Positions 17,688 through 28,444 are shown, counted from the first letter of the stretch. The stretch is 64,000 nucleotides of DNA from Pedosphaera parvula Ellin514 (GCF_000172555.1 NZ_ABOX02000021.1:1-64000); one strand, 5' to 3'. The notes: generated by a model from the letters alone, not told the origin. A program made the numbers and translations.

Positions 17688-18385
17688 TCAATACGGATGC
17701 CAAAAAACACACTGTTCTGATTATTGATGATGAACTCCAAATCCGTCGTCTGCTGCGTGTTTACCTGGAGCGAAATGGTTATGAAGTGATTGAAGCACCT
17801 ACGGGAATCGACGGCATTGGTGAAGTTGCCCGGTGCCATCCGGATGCAGTGCTTTTGGATTTGGGTCTCCCTGATATGGATGGCCTGGCTGTGCTAAAGC
17901 GCTTGCGCGAATGGAGCCAGGTGCCGGTCCTGGTGGTATCGGTTCGCGGGCAGGATGATGACAAAATAGTCGCGCTGGATAACGGTGCCGATGATTATCT
18001 GACCAAACCGTTTAGCACCGGAGAGCTTCTGGCACGTTTGCGAGTGGCCCATCGCCACGCGCAGCCAAGCAGTCCGCCAGCCGTCTTTCGTGCCCGTAAC
18101 CTGGAAGTTGATTTAGCCACGCGCACGGTAAAAGTAAACGGTCAAAAGGTAAAACTGACAGCCACCGAATATTCACTGCTGAACATGTTTGTGCGTCATG
18201 CCGGCAAAGTTCTGACGCACGGGCAGGTGTTACGTGAAATTTGGGGGCCGGCCGATGCGGATAAGACCGGGTATCTCAGGGTTTACATGGCTTATTTGCG
18301 CGAAAAGATCGAACTGAACCCTGCCGAACCCGAGCTTCTGATTACTGAGCCCGGTGTGGGTTACCGTTTGGCACTCCAGGAGTGA
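17684..18385 (+). CDS. kdpE: response regulator KdpE (OmpR family)
   Basis: A 233-residue OmpR-type regulator starting at GTG 17684, overlapping the kdpD stop by four bases. The receiver has [12 protein letters not shown] (phospho-acceptor aspartate), the acidic pair in IIDDELQIRRL and the conserved lysine in DYLTKPF. The C-terminal winged helix has VNGQKVKLTATEYSLLN and GYLRVYMAYLREKIE. It is the partner of KdpD and would activate kdpFABC, which must lie elsewhere if present. Confidence 0.93.
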   Translation: MINTDAKKHTVLIIDDELQIRRLLRVYLERNGYEVIEAPTGIDGIGEVARCHPDAVLLDLGLPDMDGLAVLKRLREWSQVPVLVVSVRGQDDDKIVALDNGADDYLTKPFSTGELLARLRVAHRHAQPSSPPAVFRARNLEVDLATRTVKVNGQKVKLTATEYSLLNMFVRHAGKVLTHGQVLREIWGPADADKTGYLRVYMAYLREKIELNPAEPELLITEPGVGYRLALQE

Positions 18386-19221
<836 letters not shown>

Positions 19222-19244
19222 CGAATCGATACAAGGAACTTACC

Positions 19245-20795
19245 ATGAAAAAATTGATACTCTTAACTGGACTGATGGTGGGGATGATCGTGTCGGGATC
19301 TTCACTTCTGGCTGCTGATGAACCCGCAGCCGCCCCCGCCGCGGCCGCTGCAGCAACAGCGCCTGCCGCACCTGCGCTGAAGGAGCCGAATATCGAACAA
19401 CGGCTCGCTGATTTGGAAGCTTACGTGAACAACGGTGCTCGCTCCTGCGATGCGGCCACCAACATTTCTTCCAAGATTGCAGGTCCTGGTCCCGGCCATA
19501 ACGCCTGGATGATGACAAGCTCGGCCCTCGTTCTTTTCATGACCCTGCCCGGCCTGGCTCTCTTTTATGGTGGCTTGGTCCGCAGAAAGAACGTGCTGTC
19601 CGTTCTCGCCCAATGCCTGGGAATCACCGGTTTGGTGGCGATTCTTTGGTGGGTTTGCGGCTACAGCCTGGTCTTTGCCAGGGGCAGTGGCGGTGATGCC
19701 ACGATTCTCGGCAGCCTCAAGACTTATGCCTTCCTGAATGGCGTTGATTCCATCCCGAACAAGGACTACGCCTCCTGGGTTTCGCACAACGTCTTCTCCA
19801 TGTATCAGATGATGTTCGCGATCATCACTCCCGCGCTGATCGTAGGCGCCATTGCTGAGCGCATGAAGTTTTCCGCCATTCTACTCTTCGTGACTCTCTG
19901 GATGTTCGTGGTTTATTTCCCCCTCGCTCACATGATCTGGGGCGTCGATGGCTATATGAATGGTGTTTGGAATGCAGCCGCCAAGATCAAGGCCATCGAT
20001 TTCGCCGGTGGCACCGTGGTGCACATGTCCTCCGGATGGTCCGCTCTGATTCTTTGCATCATCCTGGGCAAACGCATTGGCTTCGGCAAGGAGCCCATGC
20101 CGCCACACAGCATGGTCCTTTGTATGGTTGGCACTGGCATGCTCTGGGTCGGTTGGTACGGCTTCAATGCTGGTAGCGCTGTGGCTGCCGACAGCACTGC
20201 TGCCAACGCCTTTATCACCACCACCATGGCGACTGCGGTTGCTTCCTTCGCCTGGGGCATGGCTGAATACGTCCTTCGCGGCAAACCCAGTGTGCTCGGT
20301 TTCTGCTCCGGTGCGGTCGCCGGTCTGGTTGTCATCACTCCCGCCTGCGGTTTCGTGAATACCACAGGCGCCATGATTATCGGCGTCGCTGCTGGTTTGG
20401 TTCCCTTCTTCGCGGTCTGGAAGTTAAAGGCCTGGTTCGGTTATGATGATGCCCTCGATACCTTCGGTGTTCACGCTGTGGGTGGAACGATGGGCGCTTT
20501 TCTCACCGGTATTCTGGCAGTGCCAGCGACTTTGGTTGATGGAAAAATTAATCCTGCCGCTGTGAATGCTAATCTCGCAAGCAATGTGGATAAATACATT
20601 TACAAAGGCACTCTCTGGCTCGAACAGCTTAAGGCCATGGGCTTGACGATTGTCATGGCGGTCGTGGGCACGGTCATCATTGCCTACATCGTCAAGGCAG
20701 TCGTGGGTCTCCGTCCAACGCCGGAAGTCGAAACCGCCGGTCTTGATCTGGCCGAACACGGGGAAGAAGGTTATCACGGCGAAGGTGCAATGTAA
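19245..20795 (+). CDS. amtB: ammonium transporter AmtB
   Basis: A 516-residue ammonium transporter starting at ATG 19245 with AAGGAA upstream. It begins with a signal peptide (MKKLILLTGLMVGMIVSGSS) followed by an Ala/Pro-rich periplasmic linker and a short helical segment (IEQRLADLEAYV), a longer N-terminal extension than E. coli AmtB has. Eleven or so membrane helices follow. Pore features are visible: LFYGGLVRRKNVLSV, and the twin histidines in DFAGGTVVHMSSG and DTFGVHAVGG. It would import ammonium under GlnK control, feeding the adjacent glutamine synthetase. Confidence 0.95.
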   Translation: MKKLILLTGLMVGMIVSGSSLLAADEPAAAPAAAAAATAPAAPALKEPNIEQRLADLEAYVNNGARSCDAATNISSKIAGPGPGHNAWMMTSSALVLFMTLPGLALFYGGLVRRKNVLSVLAQCLGITGLVAILWWVCGYSLVFARGSGGDATILGSLKTYAFLNGVDSIPNKDYASWVSHNVFSMYQMMFAIITPALIVGAIAERMKFSAILLFVTLWMFVVYFPLAHMIWGVDGYMNGVWNAAAKIKAIDFAGGTVVHMSSGWSALILCIILGKRIGFGKEPMPPHSMVLCMVGTGMLWVGWYGFNAGSAVAADSTAANAFITTTMATAVASFAWGMAEYVLRGKPSVLGFCSGAVAGLVVITPACGFVNTTGAMIIGVAAGLVPFFAVWKLKAWFGYDDALDTFGVHAVGGTMGAFLTGILAVPATLVDGKINPAAVNANLASNVDKYIYKGTLWLEQLKAMGLTIVMAVVGTVIIAYIVKAVVGLRPTPEVETAGLDLAEHGEEGYHGEGAM

Positions 20796-20808
20796 TCAAT
20801 TTGAATAC

Positions 20809-20845
20809 CCGGGCCGGCTACCAAACGAAGCCGGCCCGGCTTTCC
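20809..20845 (+). terminator. GC-rich inverted repeat between amtB and glnA
   Basis: CCGGGCCGGCT and AGCCGGCCCGG form a perfect 11-bp stem with a nine-base loop, followed by CTTTCC. It sits between the amtB stop and the glnA start at 20866. It may be a weak terminator, an attenuator or a stabilising processing site that lets glnA be expressed at a different level from amtB. Confidence 0.5.
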
Positions 20846-20865
20846 TAACCAACTCATAACAAAAT

Positions 20866-22299
20866 ATGGCAAACGAAAACGTAAAAGCAGCGACTCCCAA
20901 GGGAGTCATCGATCTGGCCAAGAAGCAGGGGGCCCGGATGGTAGACATCAAGTTTGTGGATACCTTCGGCACCTGGCAGCACTTCAGCGTGCCGGTGGCC
21001 GAACTCACCGAGGAGGTCTTTGCCGAGGGCTTTGGCTTTGACGGCTCCTCCATCCGGGGCTGGAAGAGCATAGAAGCCTCCGACATGCTGGCCATGCCGG
21101 ACCCGGGCACGGCCTTCATTGATCCCTTCTGCGCGGTCCCCACCTTAAGCCTGACCTGCACCATTGCCGAGACCGGCACCAAGGAGGCCTACAACCGGGA
21201 TCCCCGCGGGATTGCCCAGCGGGGGGAAAAGTACCTCGCCTCCACCGGGCTGGCCGACACGGCCGTCTTTGGTCCCGAAGCCGAGTTCTTCATCTTTGAC
21301 AACGTGCAGTATGACCACAAGGCCAACGGCACCTTCTACAGCGTGGATAGCGAGGAGGCCATCTGGAACAGCGGGCGCGATGAAATGCCCAACCTGGGCT
21401 ACAAGACCCGCTACAAGGAGGGCTACTTCCCCGTGGCCCCCACCGACACCCAGCAGGATATCCGCACCGAAATGTGCCTGGTCATGGAGCAGTTGGGCAT
21501 CAAGGTCGAGCGCCAGCACCATGAAGTGGCCACGGCCGGGCAGGCCGAAATTGACTTCCGCTTTGACACGCTGGTCAAGACGGCCGACACGATGATGCTC
21601 TACAAGTACATCATCAAGAACGTCGCCCGCAAGCACGGCAAGACCGTGACCTTCATGCCCAAGCCCCTCTTTGGGGACAATGGCTCCGGGATGCACACCC
21701 ACCAGTCCCTCTGGAAGAAGGGCAAGCCCCTCTTTGCGGGCAAGGAATACGCCGGGCTCTCCGAGATGGCCCTCTACTATATTGGGGGCATTCTCAAGCA
21801 CGCCAAGGCGCTCTGCGCCATCTGCAACCCCACCACCAACAGCTACAAGCGTTTGGTGCCCGGGTATGAGGCGCCCGTGAACCTGGCTTACTCGGCCCGC
21901 AACCGCAGTGCGGCCATCCGCATCCCCACCTTCAGCGAGAGCCCCAAGGCCAAGCGCATTGAGTATCGCCCGCCGGACCCGGCCGCCAATCCGTACCTGG
22001 CCTACACGGCCCTGCTCATGGCGGGCCTGGACGGGGTGCTCAACAAGATTGATCCCGGTGAGCCCCTGGACAAGAACATCTATGAGCTGCCGCCCGAGGA
22101 GCTCAAGAAGGTGCCCAATGTGCCCGGCAGCCTGGGGGAGGCCCTGGACCACCTGGAGAAGGACCACGAGTTCCTGCTCAAGGGGGATGTGTTTACGAAG
22201 GACTTCCTGGAAATGTGGGTCACCCACAAGCGCAAGGAGCATGATGCCCTGCGCCTGCGCCCGCATCCCTACGAATTCTTCCTCTACTACGACGTGTAG
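20866..22299 (+). CDS. glnA: glutamine synthetase type I
   Basis: A 477-residue GS-I from ATG 20866 ([20 protein letters not shown]). Hallmarks include the N-terminal beta-grasp with [11 protein letters not shown], the ATP-binding [13 protein letters not shown], the catalytic NRSAAIRIP, and [22 protein letters not shown] near residue 400 carries the tyrosine that is adenylylated in GSI-beta enzymes. The C-terminal YEFFLYYDV is intact. It condenses glutamate and ammonia to glutamine, completing the uptake/assimilation unit with amtB. Base use is odd: third positions are almost uniformly G or C (GGC, GCC, CTG, AAG, CCC), richer than the flanking genes. That also creates a long antisense open frame. 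This could reflect transfer from a high-GC relative or strong codon selection. Confidence 0.95.
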   Translation: MANENVKAATPKGVIDLAKKQGARMVDIKFVDTFGTWQHFSVPVAELTEEVFAEGFGFDGSSIRGWKSIEASDMLAMPDPGTAFIDPFCAVPTLSLTCTIAETGTKEAYNRDPRGIAQRGEKYLASTGLADTAVFGPEAEFFIFDNVQYDHKANGTFYSVDSEEAIWNSGRDEMPNLGYKTRYKEGYFPVAPTDTQQDIRTEMCLVMEQLGIKVERQHHEVATAGQAEIDFRFDTLVKTADTMMLYKYIIKNVARKHGKTVTFMPKPLFGDNGSGMHTHQSLWKKGKPLFAGKEYAGLSEMALYYIGGILKHAKALCAICNPTTNSYKRLVPGYEAPVNLAYSARNRSAAIRIPTFSESPKAKRIEYRPPDPAANPYLAYTALLMAGLDGVLNKIDPGEPLDKNIYELPPEELKKVPNVPGSLGEALDHLEKDHEFLLKGDVFTKDFLEMWVTHKRKEHDALRLRPHPYEFFLYYDV

Positions 22300-22330
22300 A
22301 AAACCATTGCCTCAAATAGGCAAACAATAG

Positions 22331-22366
22331 CAAAACGGCGTGGATGCAAATCCACGCCGTTTTGGT
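22331..22366 (+). terminator. intrinsic terminator after glnA
   Basis: A perfect 15-bp stem (CAAAACGGCGTGGAT / ATCCACGCCGTTTTG) closed by a GCAA tetraloop, 31 bases after the glnA stop. The T-run is part of the stem, so it could act bidirectionally between glnA and the convergent RCC1 gene. Confidence 0.85.
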
Positions 22367-22452
22367 CTGGAAGGGCCACGAAGGATGAACTGAAAGACTT
22401 TTGTTCCCGGCATCCTTACCGTTCCCTTGTTAATAAAGGCTTATAACAGGCT

Positions 22453-25400
22453 TTAGGGCATTTCGACTACGCGATAGAATCGTTGCGGATTATTGGTCGC
22501 GTCCGTGTCCTGCAGCAGGAGCATCCCATTGGTGATGCTCAAGCAATTGGTCAGCGGCATCCATGTGATGAGATCGCTGCTGACCCGGACCTCGAAGTGC
22601 GGCGCATCCACGAACGAGATGCTTCCTCCATCACTATCTCCAAATAGCAGGGCCATGCTCCCATCGGTGCCCGGGACCAGACTTTGCAATTTTTGCGGCA
22701 CCAAAACACGCAGGATCGCGTTGCTGCTTGTCAAGGAGCCAAACGCATTTGTCACAATCACTGAATAGGCGCCAGCATCTGATCGCTGCAGTCCTGTTAA
22801 TTGGAGAGCCGTCGTGGTTGCACCGTTGATCTTAACGCCATTCTTCCACCATTGATAACTCAGGGGTTGCGAACCGTCCGCCACGACCATGAACGTGGCC
22901 GGAGAGCCGCCGACCGCAACCACATTGGTCGGTTGCGAAATCAGAAATGGCAGTTGCCCAATTACAACGGCTGCGACATTGGAGCTGGTCACAACGCCAA
23001 GCGCATTGCTCACCACCACAGAGTAAGTGCCGCTGTTGGTTGTCTGGTTACCGTTGAGAAAAAGCGACGCATTGGTTGCGCCAGTAATGTTCACCCCGTT
23101 GAAGAACCAGCGGAAAGAGAGTGGCTGGATGCTCGTGGCTCCAACGCTCAACAAGAGCGGATGGCCGGCAAAAACATGGGCTGTTAATGGTTGTCTCGCA
23201 ACGGCGGGATCACCTGTCGCTATCAAGGCTATCGAATGCAAACGACCACCCGCAATGCTGACAATGTCAGTCAGGCCTGTTGGCACCACACTGGGGAGGT
23301 TCGGGCCGAATCCTCCCCAGCCCACCGCAGTTCCCCCGGCCTTGATTGCTAGGCTATGAAACCATCCTCTCGCGATGAATACCACGTTCGTCAAACCCGC
23401 CGGCACATTGCATTGGCCGTTGTTGTTCAATCCCCAGGCCACGACCGTTCCGTCCGCCTTCAATGCCAGGCTGTGCGATTCACCCGCAGCAATCATCACC
23501 ACATTGCTAAGATTGGCTGGAACATTGGTCTGGCCGAAGCTGTTCAAACCCCAGGCCGTCAAAGTCCCATCAGATTTCAAGGCAACGCTGTGATCGTGGC
23601 CCGCAGCAATCGCCACAACATTTGTCAAACCCGCGGGCACATTGCACTGGCCAAAGGAATTACTCCCCCAGCACACAATCGTCCCATCAAGCTTCAACGC
23701 CAGGTTATGATTCCCCCCCGCCGCAATGGCCACGACATTCGTTAATCCTGCCGGTGGGCTGGTGGTAAATCCCCACGCCACAACCGTGCCATTCGATTTC
23801 AAAGCAAGACTGTGACCGGGGCCGCCCGCTATCGCGATCACATTGGTCGCGCTGGTCGGCACGATGGTTTGGCCACTCCCATTGGCGCCCCAGGCTAAAA
23901 CATTCCCATCCGCCTTCAATGCCAGGCAATGGTCGTACCCTGCCGCAATGGACACAATCTTCGTCGTAGTCAGCGATACGTTTGTTTGACCCAGGCCACC
24001 GTCACCCCAGGGCACCACCACGTTCCGCACCACTGTCAGCTTGGAATTGGCGCTTACAACCGCGCCTGATTGTTGGTTGCTCACAATCACAGAATAATTT
24101 CCCTCGTTCGCCAATTGCACCGAAGCGATTTTGTAAATGGCATTCGTTGCATTAACAATATTTTGCCCCTTGAATTGCCACTGGTAGGTCAATGGAAGTT
24201 GATTGACCACACCCACACTGAGCATGGCGGGTTGGAACGGCGTCATCCCTCCGGATGCCGGCCCACGTGCAATCGCCGGGTCTGCCGTGCTCATGAGCAG
24301 CAGGCTCTGATTGTTGCCGGCGGCTATTCCCACAATTCCGGGCAGTTGGGGAGGAATGTTGGGTTGCGCCCCGTTAATTAGGCCCCACATCACTATTGTC
24401 CCATCGGACTTCAAGGCAATGCTGTGGGTTGATCCCGCGGCAATCGCCACAACATTACTCAAGCTGGTTGGCACATTGGCCTGGCCGGAGGAATTAAGAC
24501 CCCATGCCACCACCGTTCCGTTGGAACGCAAGGCGAGGCAGTGGTTATTACCCGCGGCAATTGCCACAATATTGGTTAAGCCGCTGGGCAGGTTCGTTTG
24601 ACCAAAGGAGTTTGCGCCCCATGCCACAACGCTCCCTCCTGCCTTCAATGCCAAAGCATGATCCACTCCCACATCTATCCCGATGATTCCGGTAACAGCC
24701 GGTGGCACATTCGTGATCGCAGGTTTTGGTCCCCAAGCAAAGACGGTTCCGTCGGTTTTTAACACCATATAGTTGTTGATTGACGAATCAGAACCCATTG
24801 CAATTGCCACGACGTTATTCGTTGCCCCTGCTGGAACCACTGTTGTTCCTCCCCACGCCACCACGGTTCCATTCGATTGCAACGCCAGGCTCTGATTGTA
24901 CCCCGCAGCAATGGCCATCACGTTGGTAACATTCGCCGGCACGGTGGAAAGCGAACCCCAGGAAATGACTGTCCCATCCGGCTTCAACCCCAAATCATGA
25001 TTATATCCTGCCGCCAATGCCACGACATTGCTCAAACCGGCTGGCGGCAAATTTGGAACAGGCGAGCCCAAAGTGGTAATAGGCACCAGCGACAATGTCG
25101 CAGTCGAACTCACCGTAGCGCCTGCCGCATTCGTCACCCGCACACTATAATTCCCCGCCTGTGCCGCAGTGAGTCCGGTCAAAGTCAACGTCGTGTTCGT
25201 CTCTGCCGTAATATCAACTCCATTAAATCGCCACTGATAACTCAACGGCTTCGACCCATCCGCCGTGACTTGAAACACCGCACTGCTCCCCGGTCCCATC
25301 GCACCACGGCTGACCGGCTGCTTCAATATGATCGGCACGCTGTCGATTACCGTCAGCGATGCACTGGGACTTACCAGCGAACCATACTGATTGCTCACGC

Positions 25401-26718
25401 TTACTGAATACGGACCCGCCTGGGACAACTCCGCATTGCTGATCGTCAAGACCGCATTCGTTTCCCCAATCAGATCCGTGTCGTTAAACCGCCATTGGTA
25501 ACTGAATGGACCGGTTCCATTCAACGTGACTGCAAAACTGGCGCTCTCACCCACGTAAATGGTCATGTTCGCAGGCGGCGTGACGAATGCCAACGGAGCC
25601 ACCGTCAAAATCCCGCTCGCACTTTCCACCGAGCCAAGGGCATTGCTCACCACCACGGAATAGGCGCCGGCTTGCGACGGTTGAACATTCGTCAGCAACA
25701 ATGCCGGCCCATTCGCCCCCGGCAATTCCGTCCCGTTATATTTCCATTGATAGCCTAACGAATGCTTTCCAACCGCTCCCGCCCGGAACAACACCGAACG
25801 TTCAGCAACCCCAACCACGTCCATTGGCGATTGAACCACTTGAGGAATTCCAATATCGGTGAGAAATAGACTGTGCTCATACCCGGCGGAAATCGCCACC
25901 ACATTCGTCAAACTGCTGGGCAGATCATTCTGGCCCTGGTAATTCGCGCCCCAGGACACCACAGTCCCGTCCGCTTTCAACGCCACGGAATAATAATAAC
26001 CCGCGGCAATCGCCACCACATTGCTAAGCCCCACTGGCACTTCTGTCTGTCCGTTTGAATCCCAACCCCAGGCCACCACAGTCCCATCTCCCTTCAATGC
26101 CAGGCAATGGTAACCGCCTGGGGCCACCGCCACCACATTCGTCAAATCCGCCGGCACATCGTTTTGACCAAAGCCATTGTCGCCCCACATCACAACCGTT
26201 CCGTCTGCTTTCAGTGCCGCGCTCGATAACCCCCCTGCCGCAATCCCTACCACATTCGTTAAACCAGCAGGCACAACCACGCTCCCCCAGCCGAAAATTG
26301 TACCGTCCGATTTCAAAGTTAAGCTATGCTCAAATCCCGTCGCCACTTGCACCACATTGCTCACCCCTGCTGGCAGGAAACTCTTTGGAAGACCCTCGCC
26401 CCAGACTGCCACCAGTCCATTCGATCGCAACACCAGATTATGGGCGGAAGTGGCCGAAATCGCGACCACATTCGTCAAGTCTGTCGGCATCGGCGGACCA
26501 AAATACGTCGCCCCCCATGGCACCACACTTCCGTCCGCGTTCAACGCGAGACTTGAACCCAGCCCCGAGGCAATCGCCACCACATTGGTCAACCCGGCGG
26601 GCACATCACTCTCTCCCGAACCATCACCACCCACGGCTATAACCGTGCTCGCGGACGCTCCCAAACAGGCAAGCAAAACAATCCCAAATACAGAGACAAA
26701 ATATGCCCTTTTTCTCAT
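22453..26718 (-). CDS. giant secreted protein with three RCC1 propellers alternating with Ig-like domains
   Basis: The start at ATG 26718 gives a clear signal peptide (MRKRAYFVSVFGIVLLACLG, then ASAS); the frame is open to 26751. Order, with residues from that start: RCC1 block 1 (25-285), three Ig-like domains (about 287-550), RCC1 block 2 (about 565-805), one Ig-like domain (807-895), RCC1 block 3 (about 900-1165), two Ig-like domains (about 1167-1345), and the C-terminal module with VSSDLITWMPLTNC and NNPQRFYRVVEMP. Blades have the form NVVAIAAGxxHSLALKxDGTVxAWG. Several are nearly identical at DNA level, implying recent unit duplication. No enzyme domain is present. The likely role is a cell-surface adhesin or scaffold. 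It is convergent with glnA. Confidence 0.85.
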   Translation of the reverse strand: MRKRAYFVSVFGIVLLACLGASASTVIAVGGDGSGESDVPAGLTNVVAIASGLGSSLALNADGSVVPWGATYFGPPMPTDLTNVVAISATSAHNLVLRSNGLVAVWGEGLPKSFLPAGVSNVVQVATGFEHSLTLKSDGTIFGWGSVVVPAGLTNVVGIAAGGLSSAALKADGTVVMWGDNGFGQNDVPADLTNVVAVAPGGYHCLALKGDGTVVAWGWDSNGQTEVPVGLSNVVAIAAGYYYSVALKADGTVVSWGANYQGQNDLPSSLTNVVAISAGYEHSLFLTDIGIPQVVQSPMDVVGVAERSVLFRAGAVGKHSLGYQWKYNGTELPGANGPALLLTNVQPSQAGAYSVVVSNALGSVESASGILTVAPLAFVTPPANMTIYVGESASFAVTLNGTGPFSYQWRFNDTDLIGETNAVLTISNAELSQAGPYSVSVSNQYGSLVSPSASLTVIDSVPIILKQPVSRGAMGPGSSAVFQVTADGSKPLSYQWRFNGVDITAETNTTLTLTGLTAAQAGNYSVRVTNAAGATVSSTATLSLVPITTLGSPVPNLPPAGLSNVVALAAGYNHDLGLKPDGTVISWGSLSTVPANVTNVMAIAAGYNQSLALQSNGTVVAWGGTTVVPAGATNNVVAIAMGSDSSINNYMVLKTDGTVFAWGPKPAITNVPPAVTGIIGIDVGVDHALALKAGGSVVAWGANSFGQTNLPSGLTNIVAIAAGNNHCLALRSNGTVVAWGLNSSGQANVPTSLSNVVAIAAGSTHSIALKSDGTIVMWGLINGAQPNIPPQLPGIVGIAAGNNQSLLLMSTADPAIARGPASGGMTPFQPAMLSVGVVNQLPLTYQWQFKGQNIVNATNAIYKIASVQLANEGNYSVIVSNQQSGAVVSANSKLTVVRNVVVPWGDGGLGQTNVSLTTTKIVSIAAGYDHCLALKADGNVLAWGANGSGQTIVPTSATNVIAIAGGPGHSLALKSNGTVVAWGFTTSPPAGLTNVVAIAAGGNHNLALKLDGTIVCWGSNSFGQCNVPAGLTNVVAIAAGHDHSVALKSDGTLTAWGLNSFGQTNVPANLSNVVMIAAGESHSLALKADGTVVAWGLNNNGQCNVPAGLTNVVFIARGWFHSLAIKAGGTAVGWGGFGPNLPSVVPTGLTDIVSIAGGRLHSIALIATGDPAVARQPLTAHVFAGHPLLLSVGATSIQPLSFRWFFNGVNITGATNASLFLNGNQTTNSGTYSVVVSNALGVVTSSNVAAVVIGQLPFLISQPTNVVAVGGSPATFMVVADGSQPLSYQWWKNGVKINGATTTALQLTGLQRSDAGAYSVIVTNAFGSLTSSNAILRVLVPQKLQSLVPGTDGSMALLFGDSDGGSISFVDAPHFEVRVSSDLITWMPLTNCLSITNGMLLLQDTDATNNPQRFYRVVEMP

Positions 26719-26820
26719 ACAATGCTGTCGTGCCTTCTTCTGATTCACCAATTATTGGAAAACAAAAAACTCCCATCCCTACACGCGAAAGGATTGGGTA
26801 ATTGTCAGATCATCTTCCTT

Positions 26821-26833
26821 TTTTTTGCAAATT
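26821..26833 (-). promoter_or_regulatory. shared upstream 13-mer (AATTTGCAAAAAA), copy 2
   Basis: Identical to 13802-13814 and again upstream of a minus-strand RCC1 gene, here 103 bases before ATG 26718. The intervening sequence has no other clear promoter. Confidence 0.3.
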
Positions 26834-26956
26834 CTGCAATACTAATTTCCCTCCAAGGGATGCCAAACTTCGCACTTCATTGAGGCCAGGGGTGGATGAG
26901 GGATAGAATTGCTCGATCCGTTGCCTACATTCATTTCGAGGAGTGGTGGAAATCCG

Positions 26957-28429
26957 TTACACGGAATCCGTCGTGGACCAACTGCCGCTGCTACTGCTGC
27001 TATCCGTGCTGCTGCTCGTGGACCATGAACCGGAATCCGAGCTGGATGAGGAGCCGCCGGAACTCGCAGCCGAACTCCAATCAGAATTGGAACTCGACGA
27101 ATGGCTTGAGCCGCCAAAACCCGGCGAACCCCAACCTCCATCATTCCTATAACTCTGGACGGTTTCCCGCTCAACGGTGTGGTTGTTTTCCCACAACGCC
27201 ATAAGGGCCATGAGGCTAAAGTTATTTACAATGCTTTGCTGGATGTAATTGTCACTCGCGTAATCATCACTAAACCAGACCTTGCGTCGATTCCAGTTTC
27301 GCTCCTCGACATTTCCTTTCAACTCCGCCGTGCGCTGGGTCCATTCGTTCAGTTGCTGCAGACGCGTTTTGTGTCCGGCGGCATTGGAACGAAGCCGGTC
27401 AATTTCTTCCCCGATGCTTTTAGCCTCCATCTGGACTTGCCGCATCTCTGGCAGACTGCTCGAGATGCTGCCGAATTGTTGGACCGCATCAGCTAATAAC
27501 TTCCGGGCATTCACAAAATCCGGATCTTTTTGCGATAACAGCATTTGGTGTTCACTATTAAGATTCTGTAACTCGGCCAGGACCTTGTCCCTCTCGGCAA
27601 CCGCCTGCTTCAACTCCTCCTTGGCTTTAAGCGAAACCGCCTCGGCTTCGGCTCGTGGCTTGTAATCTTTGATGATTTGGCTGCGAATCTGGCTGTATTG
27701 TGCCTGAAGAGCTCCCTCTTCCGCCTTCACTTTTTCCAGCAGGCCTGTGAGCAGGGCAGGGAGCTCCTTCAAGTCATTATAATGACCGATGCTCTCGGAA
27801 AAGCCTGTCTTTTGTGCCAACCACCCATCAACTTTTGCCACGAGCCCAGGTGGTGTTCCTGGTTTGGCTGATTCCACCTGTTTCCTAAGATACGAGAAAA
27901 CCGCATCTTTATCGTAAGCCTGTTTCTTATCCTCCCAGTTCTTCTTCGCATCCGCCAGGCGACGCTCCACTATGGCCCGTCGTGCGCAGACCGGCGCCAG
28001 CTTTTTTGCGAGGTCGCTTACCGCATTGTCTGCATCGGCAAGCTTCTCAGCCTCCGCAAATGCGGCTTTTTCGACCTCGACCGCTTTGATCCGTCGTTCC
28101 TCGGATGCTTTGAGAGTGATCTTGGCAGCTTCCAGAATCTGAGATTTTTGCTGCGTTTCAGCGTCGATGCCATTGAGGCGTTCTCTACGATGCGCAACAA
28201 GTTCCTGCACCTTCAGTGCGCTATCACCCAGGACGCGCACCAGGCTCTTTGTGTCATCCGTGGCAATTTCATGTTCCGCGAAGCTTAAAAACAAATTGGT
28301 TCGCTTCAGGGTAAGGGCTGCCACCTGTTGTTCAAGGGCCGCAATCTGCTGTTGTTCCTCAGCAGCGCCCTGGTAGTAGCCCTGCATCTGGTCGGACAGC
28401 TTTTCAATGAGATCGGTTCCTCTAATCAT
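26957..28429 (-). CDS. coiled-coil protein with Ser/Gly/Trp-rich C-terminal tail (third gene of cassette)
   Basis: A 490-residue soluble protein from ATG 28429. Residues about 1-390 are almost all heptad-like helix (for example EEQQQIAALEQQVAALTLKR and ERDKVLAELQNLNSEHQMLL). A short conserved-looking block follows (RRKVWFSDDYASDNYIQQSI, then FSLMALMALWENN). The last 65 residues are low complexity (GGSSHSSSSNSDWSSAASSG and similar). Such tails with repeated S/G/W/D are seen on some membrane- or envelope-associated coiled-coil proteins. The gene starts 15 bases after the stop of the DUF6384-like gene, so it is the last of a three-gene operon. No enzymatic motif is visible and the function is unknown. 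Confidence 0.8.
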   Translation of the reverse strand: MIRGTDLIEKLSDQMQGYYQGAAEEQQQIAALEQQVAALTLKRTNLFLSFAEHEIATDDTKSLVRVLGDSALKVQELVAHRRERLNGIDAETQQKSQILEAAKITLKASEERRIKAVEVEKAAFAEAEKLADADNAVSDLAKKLAPVCARRAIVERRLADAKKNWEDKKQAYDKDAVFSYLRKQVESAKPGTPPGLVAKVDGWLAQKTGFSESIGHYNDLKELPALLTGLLEKVKAEEGALQAQYSQIRSQIIKDYKPRAEAEAVSLKAKEELKQAVAERDKVLAELQNLNSEHQMLLSQKDPDFVNARKLLADAVQQFGSISSSLPEMRQVQMEAKSIGEEIDRLRSNAAGHKTRLQQLNEWTQRTAELKGNVEERNWNRRKVWFSDDYASDNYIQQSIVNNFSLMALMALWENNHTVERETVQSYRNDGGWGSPGFGGSSHSSSSNSDWSSAASSGGSSSSSDSGSWSTSSSTDSSSSSGSWSTTDSV

Positions 28430-28444
28430 GATGGATTCAGGTTA

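Noticed and set aside
21145-22266. A 373-codon open frame antisense to glnA
   Set aside because: It is a consequence of the high GC3 of glnA, which removes antisense stops. The sense product is a canonical glutamine synthetase.
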